A stretch of 5,070 nucleotides of DNA from Thermoplasmata archaeon (GTDB lineage: Archaea; Thermoplasmatota; E2; UBA202; DSCA01), in assembly GCA_021159125.1 (NCBI GenBank), contig JAGGSL010000012.1:1-5070 (forward strand), in the 5' to 3' direction. Below are positions 1 to 5,070 of the stretch, in pieces (position 1 is the first letter of the stretch; each line of letters starts with the position of its first letter). The position numbers and the translations under genes were made by a program. Under the pieces are notes generated by a model. It was not told the DNA's origin. It ran no database searches and saw only the letters and a list, made by a program, of their open reading frames with translations.

Positions 1-96
1 TCTGAGCGATTTTAAAGTATCTATTACAGCTTCTTAAGATTCAGTTGCTAATTATGAAGGGAAACGAGATAGCTAAACCTTTAACAATCGTTAAAG

Positions 97-105
97 TTTA
101 TATAT
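97..105 (+). promoter_or_regulatory. Archaeal-type TATA box for the small cysteine protein gene
   Basis: The run TTTATATAT, preceded by the purine-rich AAAG that would suit a TFB recognition element, is centred about 25 bases before the ATG at 126. Archaeal transcription normally starts about 25 bases after the TATA box centre, so the transcript would begin at or next to the start codon and be leaderless. This is the strongest TATA-like element in the window. It is also the main argument for starting the gene at 126 rather than at the earlier in-frame codons at 45 or 54. The start site is predicted from spacing only. Confidence 0.65.
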
Positions 106-125
106 CTCTGCAGGATTATATATTC

Positions 126-278
126 ATGAAAGTATATTTGTGTGGAGAAAAAGGATGTTGTCCTTATGTGGAAGCAGACGGGAATGAAGTGCTGATAGGG
201 GAAGAAGGAAATATGTGCAGGCTTACCAGAGAGCAGTTCAACGAACTGAAAGAGAGAATAATAAAAGGAGAAATTTAA
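126..278 (+). CDS. Small cysteine-containing protein of unknown function (50 aa)
   Basis: I do not recognise a named family. The 50-residue product begins MKVYLCGEKGCCPYVE and carries four cysteines, Cys6, Cys11, Cys12 and Cys31, in a C-x4-CC-P arrangement followed by a later single Cys. This could bind a metal or be redox-active, but neither is shown. Residues 14-33 alternate like short beta strands around DGNEVLIGEEGN, and residues 34-48 (TREQFNELKERIIKG) look like one charged amphipathic helix. There is no signal peptide or membrane segment, so it should be cytosolic. The frame stays open upstream to a TTG at 45 and an ATG at 54, giving up to 77 residues. I prefer ATG 126 because a TATA box sits 25 bases before it and because the upstream extension would be translated across that promoter. 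It is convergent with the folate operon. The antisense frame of similar length has no such support. Confidence 0.7.
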   Translation: MKVYLCGEKGCCPYVEADGNEVLIGEEGNMCRLTREQFNELKERIIKGEI

Positions 279-382
279 GGGCACTACAGCATTAACAGGA
301 ATCCTCCCGAACCCAGCGATTCCGGACCAGAGCTTTGTTCATCGGAACAGCGATTATCATGTCCTGCGGTTGATATTCAATT
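279..382. other. Convergent intergenic gap, no recognisable gene
   Basis: This gap lies between the stop codons of the small plus-strand gene and the minus-strand ligase gene. It is richer in G and C than the A/T-rich stretches around the promoters. It holds two copies of the 8-mer CAGCGATT (314-321 and 348-355) and a 6-base inverted repeat, GGAATC at 298-303 with GATTCC at 318-323. An alternative 5-base pairing joins TTCCG at 320-324 with CGGAA at 343-347. No T-run follows either stop codon, so no terminator can be called. Reading frames pass through it on both strands without a plausible start or a family I recognise. Confidence 0.4.
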
Positions 383-2053
383 TCAGAACAAACCCTCTGC
401 CATTCCGTTTATTATGTCCATTTTCTCTGCAGCCGGATGGGCTGGCAATCCCGGCATTGTTGTTATTTTGCCTGTTATCGGCACTATGAATCCGGCGCCT
501 GCTGAAATTCTTATTTGCTTTATTGTTATTTTGAAATTTTCGGGTCTGCCCTTCAGCTGGGGGTCGTCTGATAGCGAGTAAGGGGTTTTTGCCATGCATA
601 CAAGCAAATCTTCCATATCCAATTTCTTTATTATGCGGATATCATCCTCTGCAGCGACCGTGTAAACAATTTTTCCTGCGCCATAAATTTTTTTAGATAT
701 GGTCTCTATTTTTTCCTTTATGCCCATCTCAGGAGAATACAAATATTTGAAACTCGGCTTTTTGTTGTAAATTGTGTCAATAACTTTTCCGGCCAGCTCT
801 ATGCCGCCCTCTCCCCCGTCGCTCCACACTTCGGAGACAGCCACGGCGACGCCCTTCTCATTGCAGAATTTTTCTATGATTTTAATCTCCTCTTCTGTAT
901 CATTCGGAAACCTGTTTATCGCAACCACAACCGGCACGCCGAAAAGTGCAATGTTTTCCAGATGCTTTTCCATGTTTTTCAAACCTTTCTTTATTTCTCC
1001 CTCTCCTCTCTTTCCTGCCTTCGCATCCTTCTGGCCCATGCCCCCGTGGATTTTCAGGGCCCTTATCGAAACAACAAGAACAGTCACATCTGGCTTTATC
1101 CCCTGCCTGCACACTATGTCAAAAAACTTCTCTGCCCCTAAATCGCTTCCGAAACCTGCTTCTGTGACAAAGTAATCCGCCAGCTTCAGCCCCAATTTTG
1201 TCGCAATCAAACTGTTTGTCCCATGGGCGATGTTTGCGAACGGCCCTCCATGGACAAAAGCAGGTACATGCTCAACCGTCTGGACGAGGTTCGGCTTTAT
1301 TGCATCATTGAGGAGCAGTGCCATCGCGCCGACAGCATTTAAGTCAGAGGCTGTCACAGGCTTTTCTTCATAAGTATAGGCAGCTATTATTCTTGACAGC
1401 CTGCTTTTCAATTCATTTAAGTCATTCGAAAGGCATAGTATGGCCATCACCTCCGATGCGGCAGTTATGGAAAACCTGTCTTCCCTGGGCGTTCCATTCA
1501 CAGGCCCGCCGAGTCCCACAACAATGTTACGCAGATTTCGGTCGTTCATGTCCATGACCCTGGGCCATACGATATAACGAGGATCAATGTGAAATTTATC
1601 TCCGTGATAGATGTGATTGTCGAGTAGTGCGGAAAGTAAATTATGGGCAGATGTGACCGCATTCATGTCCCCCGTGAAATGGAGGTTTATGTCTTCCATA
1701 GGCAGAACCTGGGAGTAGCCGCCGCCTGTGCCCCCGCCCTTGATTCCCATTGTCGGGCCGAGCGACGGCTCACGTATTGCAAGTGCAACCTTTTTCCCCA
1801 GTTTCGCCAGCGCCTGCGCAAGACCTACTGTCACGGTCGTTTTTCCCTCGCCTTCAGATGTCGGGTTTATTGTTGTAACAAGTATGAGCTTTCCATCCTT
1901 CCTTGCATTTATTCTTTTGAAAATGTCAAGAGATATCTTTGCTTTGTATCTGCCCCATGGTATGAGCTCATCTTCCTTTATCCCTATTTTTGCAGCGATT
2001 TCGCCTATTGGCTCGAGCTCCACCTCTCTCGCTATCTCAAGGTCTGTTTTCAT
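383..2053 (-). CDS. fhs: Formate--tetrahydrofolate ligase (10-formyl-THF synthetase)
   Basis: This cytosolic enzyme joins formate to tetrahydrofolate using ATP to make 10-formyl-THF. The reaction is reversible, so it can make ATP and formate when 10-formyl-THF is plentiful. The 556-residue length is the normal monofunctional size. Visible landmarks are the P-loop TSEGEGKTT at residues 65-73, REPSLGP at 94-100, the glycine-rich GIKGGGTGGGY at 103-113, FVHGGPFANIAHGTNS at 267-282, TEAGFGSDLGAEKF at 297-310, IRALKIHGGMG at 330-340 and the C-terminal MPGLP...PAAEKMDI at 533-546. Both classical family signatures are altered: Gly108-Thr109 replaces Ala-Ala, and Val328-Ser329 replaces Ala-Thr. The gene is the last of the operon; its ATG overlaps the stop of the cyclodeaminase gene (ATGA). 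The frame is intact. In this operon I infer that it handles one-carbon units released from formiminoglutamate, in either direction. The family call is secure; the physiological direction is not visible. Confidence 0.97.
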   Translation of the reverse strand: MKTDLEIAREVELEPIGEIAAKIGIKEDELIPWGRYKAKISLDIFKRINARKDGKLILVTTINPTSEGEGKTTVTVGLAQALAKLGKKVALAIREPSLGPTMGIKGGGTGGGYSQVLPMEDINLHFTGDMNAVTSAHNLLSALLDNHIYHGDKFHIDPRYIVWPRVMDMNDRNLRNIVVGLGGPVNGTPREDRFSITAASEVMAILCLSNDLNELKSRLSRIIAAYTYEEKPVTASDLNAVGAMALLLNDAIKPNLVQTVEHVPAFVHGGPFANIAHGTNSLIATKLGLKLADYFVTEAGFGSDLGAEKFFDIVCRQGIKPDVTVLVVSIRALKIHGGMGQKDAKAGKRGEGEIKKGLKNMEKHLENIALFGVPVVVAINRFPNDTEEEIKIIEKFCNEKGVAVAVSEVWSDGGEGGIELAGKVIDTIYNKKPSFKYLYSPEMGIKEKIETISKKIYGAGKIVYTVAAEDDIRIIKKLDMEDLLVCMAKTPYSLSDDPQLKGRPENFKITIKQIRISAGAGFIVPITGKITTMPGLPAHPAAEKMDIINGMAEGLF

Positions 2054-2673
2054 ATTTCCTCGTCCAGGATTTTTTTAACATAATTCAGCCTTTCATCTGC
2101 CTGCTTCTGAATCTCCTCCACCCGCCTTCCCATTTTTTCCGCAAATTCCCTGTCTTTTATGCCTGATAGGTTTATCCTCACGTTAAGCAATGCGGCATTC
2201 AACGAGGCATGGGCAAGCAGGGCGGAAGAGCCTGCATCAGTTATCGAGCTCTTATTCCCTATTTTCGCAACAACTGCCGAATGCTCGAGCACTTCCATGC
2301 ACTTCTCGGCAGTTTCCATGGGAACAGAGGCAGCAAGTTTGTATGCATTCTGAATCGCCTTTCTTCTTGCTTCCTTCTCCTCTTCGCTATCTTTTGGCAT
2401 TCCAAATGCTTTCATCACCTCATCAAATGCTTTCGAGTCTTCATCAACCGCCTCCATAAGGCGCTTCCTGCATGAAGCAAGCTTTTCCTTCTCCTCCTTT
2501 ACCTCTTCCTGCACGGAAGCATATTTTTCCTTCCCTATGGTCAAATTGCATACCATTTCTGACAGCGCGGCAGCCATTGCCCCTCCGAGGGCGGCGGCGC
2601 TGCCTCCGCCAGGCGTGGGAGTCCCGCTCGCAAGCTTCTGTATAAATTGATTTAAGCTTTCCTCTACCATCAT
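2050..2673 (-). CDS. fchA: Formimidotetrahydrofolate cyclodeaminase, stand-alone subunit
   Basis: This cytosolic enzyme converts 5-formimino-THF to 5,10-methenyl-THF and ammonia. The 207-residue, mostly helical protein matches the cyclodeaminase family, which in animals is the C-terminal half of bifunctional formiminotransferase-cyclodeaminase. Diagnostic stretches are PTPGGGSAAA at residues 19-28 with the following Ala/Gly-rich helix, the acidic VDEDSKAFDEVMKAF at 76-90, VPMETAEKCMEVLEHS at 117-132 and KSSITDAGSSALLAHASLNAA at 141-161; the aspartates in these segments are candidate folate-site residues. Two adjacent ATG codons are possible. I chose the one at 2673 because it overlaps the transferase stop as ATGA and has GGAG eight bases upstream; starting at 2670 would only drop one Met. 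It overlaps the next gene, for the ligase, by four bases as well. The frame is intact. A serine-cycle or methenyl-THF cyclohydrolase relative is less likely, given the neighbour on its 5' side. Confidence 0.93.
   Translation of the reverse strand: MMVEESLNQFIQKLASGTPTPGGGSAAALGGAMAAALSEMVCNLTIGKEKYASVQEEVKEEKEKLASCRKRLMEAVDEDSKAFDEVMKAFGMPKDSEEEKEARRKAIQNAYKLAASVPMETAEKCMEVLEHSAVVAKIGNKSSITDAGSSALLAHASLNAALLNVRINLSGIKDREFAEKMGRRVEEIQKQADERLNYVKKILDEEI
2058..2061 (-). promoter_or_regulatory. Shine-Dalgarno-like GAGG before the formate--THF ligase start
   Basis: On the minus strand GAGG, inside GGACGAGGAAATATG, lies four bases before the ATG at 2053 and within the last codons of the cyclodeaminase gene. 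The spacing is short, but together with the ATGA overlap it fits re-initiation by terminating ribosomes. Confidence 0.45.
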
Positions 2674-3572
2674 TTTATCTGCTCCAGCAAACGCTTTTCC
2701 AGAACCTGATTTTCATCAAAGTTTTCGAGCCTAAGGTAAAAATCAGCCACGTCTATCAACGCTTCCATTGGGATAAGCCCGACTATCTCGCTTCCTACTA
2801 TGCTTACCCCATATCTCTCTGCTTCCCTTTTTATGGTTTCAAAGACTCTGAAAAGCGGCGTTCCTTTATAATTCACCATGTTCATCGAAACCTGAACAAT
2901 GCCTCTCTCCTTTATTTCAAATCCCATTGCTTTGACGTAACGATACCCGCCGCTGCTGTGCCTCACAGCCTTTGCTATGCTCTTTGCAATTGATATGTCA
3001 TCAGTGGAAAGATTCACATTGAACGCTATGAGGAAGAAGCGAGCACCTACAGCAGTTGCACCGGCGGTGGGATGTATGTGGTTGGGCCCAAAGTCCGGCC
3101 TTTTGTCATCATTTTTTCCTATTTCCTCTTTCAGCCCTTCGAATTCGCCCCTCCTTATATTTGCAAGATTTTTTCTGTCAGGGCGTGTTGCCGCTTCTTC
3201 ATATAAATAGCATGGCACACCTGCCTTTTCCGAAAATTCAGATGCAAATTGTTTAGCGAGCTCAATGCATTCCTCCATTGTTGTTCCCATAAGAGGTATG
3301 AAGGGCACGACGTCCATTGCCCCCATTCTTGGATGCTCTCCCTTATGCTTGTTCATGTCTATGAGCTCGACTGCTTTCATTGACATTGCAAGCGCCGCTT
3401 TTTTTACCTCCTCCGGCTCGCCTATGAACGTCACATCTGTGCGGTTGTGGTCAGCATCAGGCGAATAATCCAATATTTTGACGTTGAACTTTCTGGCTTC
3501 ATCTATTATTGCCTCTATAACTTCCTTTCTTCTCCCCTCACTGAAATTCGGAACACATTCAATCAACTTCAT
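2670..3572 (-). CDS. ftcD: Glutamate formimidoyltransferase, stand-alone subunit
   Basis: This cytosolic enzyme transfers the formimino group of N-formimino-L-glutamate to tetrahydrofolate, giving glutamate and 5-formimino-THF, a late step of histidine breakdown. The 300-residue product corresponds to the N-terminal formiminotransferase half of the animal bifunctional enzyme. Landmarks are the N-terminal ECVPNFSEGR at residues 5-14, PDADHNRTDVTFIG at 38-51, KHKGEHPRMGAMDVVPFIP at 75-93, RPDFGP at 158-163, GATAVGARFFLIAFNVNL at 171-188, SSGGYRYVKAMG at 206-217 and GSEIVGLIP at 260-268. His80 in the GEHPRMGA stretch aligns with the catalytic histidine known from the porcine enzyme. The start gives the normal family N terminus MKLIECVPNFSEG and has AGGTGG upstream. 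It is the first gene of a three-gene operon and overlaps the cyclodeaminase gene by four bases, so the two halves are made as separate, probably equimolar, subunits. The frame is intact. Confidence 0.96.
   Translation of the reverse strand: MKLIECVPNFSEGRRKEVIEAIIDEARKFNVKILDYSPDADHNRTDVTFIGEPEEVKKAALAMSMKAVELIDMNKHKGEHPRMGAMDVVPFIPLMGTTMEECIELAKQFASEFSEKAGVPCYLYEEAATRPDRKNLANIRRGEFEGLKEEIGKNDDKRPDFGPNHIHPTAGATAVGARFFLIAFNVNLSTDDISIAKSIAKAVRHSSGGYRYVKAMGFEIKERGIVQVSMNMVNYKGTPLFRVFETIKREAERYGVSIVGSEIVGLIPMEALIDVADFYLRLENFDENQVLEKRLLEQIK
2682..2685 (-). promoter_or_regulatory. Shine-Dalgarno GGAG before the cyclodeaminase start
   Basis: On the minus strand GGAG stands eight bases before the ATG at 2673, inside the last codons of the transferase gene. 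The spacing favours the first of the two tandem ATGs and supports coupled translation of the two genes. Confidence 0.5.
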
Positions 3573-3579
3573 TCAAACA

Positions 3580-3585
3580 CCACCT
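3580..3585 (-). promoter_or_regulatory. Possible Shine-Dalgarno AGGTGG before the transferase start
   Basis: On the minus strand AGGTGG ends seven bases before the ATG at 3572. If transcription starts from the TATA-like box at 3602-3609, the mRNA would begin at about 3578-3581, which would clip this motif. It would then work only on longer transcripts, for example readthrough from the tRNA gene. Confidence 0.4.
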
Positions 3586-3601
3586 GATAATAAGAGATGA
3601 A

Positions 3602-3609
3602 GTTTTAAG
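3602..3609 (-). promoter_or_regulatory. Candidate TATA box of the formimino/folate operon
   Basis: On the minus strand CTTAAAAC, in the sequence TCTTAAAACTTC, is centred about 33 bases before the ATG of the transferase gene. The predicted start of transcription leaves a leader of under ten bases. No operator-like palindrome is apparent beside it. The element is an A/T-rich match only and is weaker than the one at 97-105. Confidence 0.45.
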
Positions 3610-3622
3610 AGTTTCTGAATGC

Positions 3623-3627
3623 AAAAA
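3623..3627 (-). terminator. T5 tract directly after tRNA-Arg
   Basis: Five consecutive T residues on the minus strand follow the discriminator base of the tRNA. Archaeal RNA polymerase often terminates at such T-runs without a hairpin. The tract is short, so readthrough into the transferase gene, whose start is only 55 bases from the tRNA end, remains possible. Confidence 0.45.
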
Positions 3628-3702
3628 CGGGCCCGAGGGGATTTGAACCCCTGATCTGCAACTCCGAAGGCTGCCGCCCTATCCTAGCTAGGCTACGAGC
3701 CC
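3628..3702 (-). tRNA. tRNA-Arg, anticodon UCG
   Basis: The 75-base minus-strand gene folds into a full cloverleaf. The acceptor stem is GGGCTCG with CGGGCCC (one U-G pair). The D arm is GCCT with GGGC around a 10-base loop containing GG. The anticodon arm is GCAGC with GTTGC around loop CTTCGGA. The variable region is AGATC, and the T arm is AGGGG with CCCCT around TTCAAAT. The anticodon TCG lies at plus-strand 3665-3667 and reads CGA and, by wobble, CGG arginine codons. The discriminator base is G, and no CCA is encoded, so a CCA-adding enzyme must complete it, as is usual in archaea. There is no intron at the usual position after base 37. It stands alone between two protein genes on the same strand, 30 bases after the dehydrogenase stop codon. 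Confidence 0.97.
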
Positions 3703-3724
3703 AATTGGATAGCCTTATTTCTTA

Positions 3725-3734
3725 CTTAAATTTT
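3725..3734 (-). promoter_or_regulatory. Candidate TATA box of tRNA-Arg
   Basis: On the minus strand the A/T-only run AAAATTTAAG is centred about 27 bases before the first base of the mature tRNA. This is the spacing expected for an archaeal tRNA gene transcribed with little or no leader. It overlaps the TAA stop codon of the dehydrogenase gene, so the promoter partly sits in the end of the upstream gene. Processing from a longer dehydrogenase transcript is an alternative. Confidence 0.5.
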
Positions 3735-5001
3735 ACCAGCATATGCCTTCGTATATCAACCCCTCTTTTTCTTTTACAATTCTCCTACCGTCAATCACAA
3801 TTGGATTTTTCATCAATTTGAAATTTGCATGTTCAAACTCTTTCCAGTCGGTCATAACCAGGCAGCCGTATGCATTTCTAAGTGCATCATCTGAAGTGCT
3901 GCAGTATTCTATTTCATCAAAAATTTTCTTCATGTTTTCCATGGCAAGCGGATCATATGCGGAAACAATGGCATTTTTCTCAATCAATTTTTCTATAACG
4001 GGTATCGAGCGAGATTCCCTTACATCATCTGTTTCTGCCTTGAAGGAAAGGCCCAGAACTGCAATTTTCTTTCCCCCAAGATTGCCCAGATGTTTTTCGA
4101 GTAGCTCGATCATCTTCAGCGGCTGTTTGTCATTTACCCCCATCACGGAACTTAGAATACTCATCTCACAATCCATTTCATTTCCGGCAGTAATCAGAGC
4201 TTTAACATCCTTTGGGAAGCAGGAGCCGCCAAATCCGGCACCCGAGTCGAGAAAATAAGGAGAAATGCGGTGGTCCATCCCGACAGCTTTCATAACGTCA
4301 TATGTATCAATGCCCAGCTTTTTGCAGAAATTTCCTATCTCATTGGCAAATGATATCTTTGTCGCCAGGAAGGCGTTGCTTGCATATTTTATCATCTCTG
4401 CCGTTGTGGGGGTGGTCACAAAAATAGGGGCATCAAATGGCTCATAAAGCTTTCTGAGCGTTTCTTCAGATTTTTTGTCATAAGCCCCTATGACAATCCT
4501 GTCAGGATGCATGAAATCGTGTATCGCTTTTCCTTCTCTCAAAAATTCGGGGTTCATGGAAATTCCGAAGTCAATGCCTGCCTTCATGCCTGTTATTTTT
4601 TCCAGGAGAGGGACAACCATCTTCTCGGTTGTACCCGGCAGGACAGTGCTTTTTACCACAACAATCTTCCATTTATCGCCGGCATGTTCTCCAATATTTT
4701 TCACTGCTTCTCTGACATACTCCAGATTTATGCCCCCGTCGTTTCTCGAAGGCGTGCCCACGCAGATGAATATAACATCTGCATCTGATAAGGAGGAATA
4801 ATCTGTTGTGGCCTTTATTCTCTCTCCATTTCTTTTGAGCATCTCTTCCAGCCCTTCTTCATATATCGGAGGGGAAAGGTTGTTTATTTTATCCACCTTT
4901 CTTCTGTCTATATCTATAAAAGTCACTTCATTGCCGCTATCTGCAAAACAAACACCTGTCACCATGCCAACATATCCGGCGCCTATGATGCATATTTTCA
5001 T
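3733..5001 (-). CDS. UDP-glucose/nucleotide-sugar 6-dehydrogenase
   Basis: This cytosolic NAD-dependent enzyme most likely oxidises UDP-glucose to UDP-glucuronate in two steps, supplying acidic sugars for surface polysaccharide or protein glycosylation. The 422 residues are the usual length. Visible parts are the Rossmann motif GAGYVG at residues 7-12, the acidic NAD-binding end FIDID at 28-32, the second dinucleotide strand FICVGTP at 78-84, KSTVLPGTTE at 117-126, MNPEFLREGKAIHDFMHPDRIVIG at 149-172, the central helix EMIKYASNAFLATKISFANE at 202-221 with its conserved Lys205, GFGGSCFPKD at 257-265 with the catalytic Cys261, and the C-terminal LGLSFKAETDDVRES at 316-330. An ATG 20 codons earlier is in frame, but MKICIIGAGYVG is the normal family start and a TATA-like box lies 25 bases before it. 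A related UDP-ManNAc or GDP-mannose dehydrogenase specificity cannot be excluded without partner genes, which would lie beyond the window edge. Confidence 0.93.
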   Translation of the reverse strand: MKICIIGAGYVGMVTGVCFADSGNEVTFIDIDRRKVDKINNLSPPIYEEGLEEMLKRNGERIKATTDYSSLSDADVIFICVGTPSRNDGGINLEYVREAVKNIGEHAGDKWKIVVVKSTVLPGTTEKMVVPLLEKITGMKAGIDFGISMNPEFLREGKAIHDFMHPDRIVIGAYDKKSEETLRKLYEPFDAPIFVTTPTTAEMIKYASNAFLATKISFANEIGNFCKKLGIDTYDVMKAVGMDHRISPYFLDSGAGFGGSCFPKDVKALITAGNEMDCEMSILSSVMGVNDKQPLKMIELLEKHLGNLGGKKIAVLGLSFKAETDDVRESRSIPVIEKLIEKNAIVSAYDPLAMENMKKIFDEIEYCSTSDDALRNAYGCLVMTDWKEFEHANFKLMKNPIVIDGRRIVKEKEGLIYEGICW

Positions 5002-5020
5002 GCCATAAGTAATGAAGAAC

Positions 5021-5030
5021 GGTTTAAAAA
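5021..5030 (-). promoter_or_regulatory. Candidate TATA box of the dehydrogenase gene
   Basis: On the minus strand TTTTTAAACC is centred about 25 bases before the ATG at 5001, and no Shine-Dalgarno motif lies between them. This predicts a leaderless mRNA starting at the chosen ATG. It argues against the longer reading that begins at 5061, which would place the box inside the coding region. Confidence 0.55.
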
Positions 5031-5070
5031 TGATAGGTCGATATGCCACTTCAGCTTTCAATAATTGGAG

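Noticed and set aside
45..125. A 27-residue N-terminal extension of the small cysteine protein from TTG 45 or ATG 54
   Set aside because: It would be translated through the TATA box at 97-105. The segment has no features matching the compact cysteine domain, and ATG 126 has leaderless spacing.
81..284. Minus-strand open frame of 67 codons opposite the small protein
   Set aside because: It is antisense to the better-supported plus-strand gene, has no promoter or ribosome site, and shows no recognisable motif.
298..323. A hairpin terminator from GGAATC/GATTCC
   Set aside because: The stem is only six bases with a 14-base loop, and no T-run follows on either strand.
279..382. A C/D-box small RNA in the convergent gap (ATGATAA, CGATGAA and CTGA-like words on the minus strand)
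   Set aside because: The box order, spacing and terminal stem do not fit the consensus well enough to call.
357..599. Minus-strand 80-codon frame over the end of the ligase gene
   Set aside because: It lies in another frame over the conserved C terminus of the ligase; the Arg/Asn-rich product is a shadow.
774..2083. Several plus-strand open frames up to 146 codons opposite the ligase gene
   Set aside because: They are antisense shadows of a highly conserved enzyme and have no independent motifs or start signals.
3628..3702. An intron in the tRNA gene
   Set aside because: The anticodon arm is continuous and the whole cloverleaf closes in 75 bases.
3743..4258. A 171-codon plus-strand frame opposite the dehydrogenase
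   Set aside because: It is the longest shadow frame, but it lies entirely antisense to conserved dehydrogenase blocks, and its Ser/Phe-rich composition is typical of reverse-strand reading.
5002..5061. A 20-residue N-terminal extension of the dehydrogenase starting at 5061
   Set aside because: The family starts at the Rossmann motif, and the extension would cover the TATA-like box at 5021-5030.

Overview
This 5,070-base window looks archaeal and, by gene content, most likely comes from a member of the Thermoplasmatota or a similar folate-using lineage; that placement is inference. Three things point to an archaeon. The tRNA gene does not encode its 3' CCA and ends in a T-run. A/T-rich boxes resembling archaeal TATA elements lie about 25 bases before two start codons, with almost no room for a 5' leader. 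The genes inside the operon, by contrast, have Shine-Dalgarno-like motifs. Nothing in the window fixes the species.

Layout, left to right. A short plus-strand gene (126-278) encodes a 50-residue cysteine-containing protein of unknown function. It converges, across a roughly 100-base gap with no recognisable gene, on a minus-strand three-gene operon spanning 3572 down to 383. In transcription order the operon encodes glutamate formimidoyltransferase (2670-3572), formimidotetrahydrofolate cyclodeaminase (2050-2673) and formate--tetrahydrofolate ligase (383-2053). Each junction is a 4-base ATGA overlap. Upstream of the operon, on the same strand, are a tRNA-Arg(UCG) gene (3628-3702) and a complete UDP-glucose/nucleotide-sugar 6-dehydrogenase gene (3733-5001).

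The operon genes form a one-carbon pathway. The first enzyme moves the formimino group from N-formimino-L-glutamate, the end product of one histidine degradation route, onto tetrahydrofolate. The second releases ammonia to give 5,10-methenyl-THF. After hydrolysis to 10-formyl-THF, by an enzyme not encoded here, the ligase can run in reverse to yield formate and ATP, or forward to charge THF with formate. The dehydrogenase belongs to a different process, nucleotide-sugar supply for surface glycans or glycoproteins, and appears to have its own promoter.

I see no mobile element, CRISPR array or novel multi-gene defence-like system. The less ordinary points are the tight coupling of the two-subunit formimino pathway to the ligase, the departures from both classical ligase signatures, the small cysteine protein with a strong leaderless-type promoter, and the unexplained 279-382 gap.
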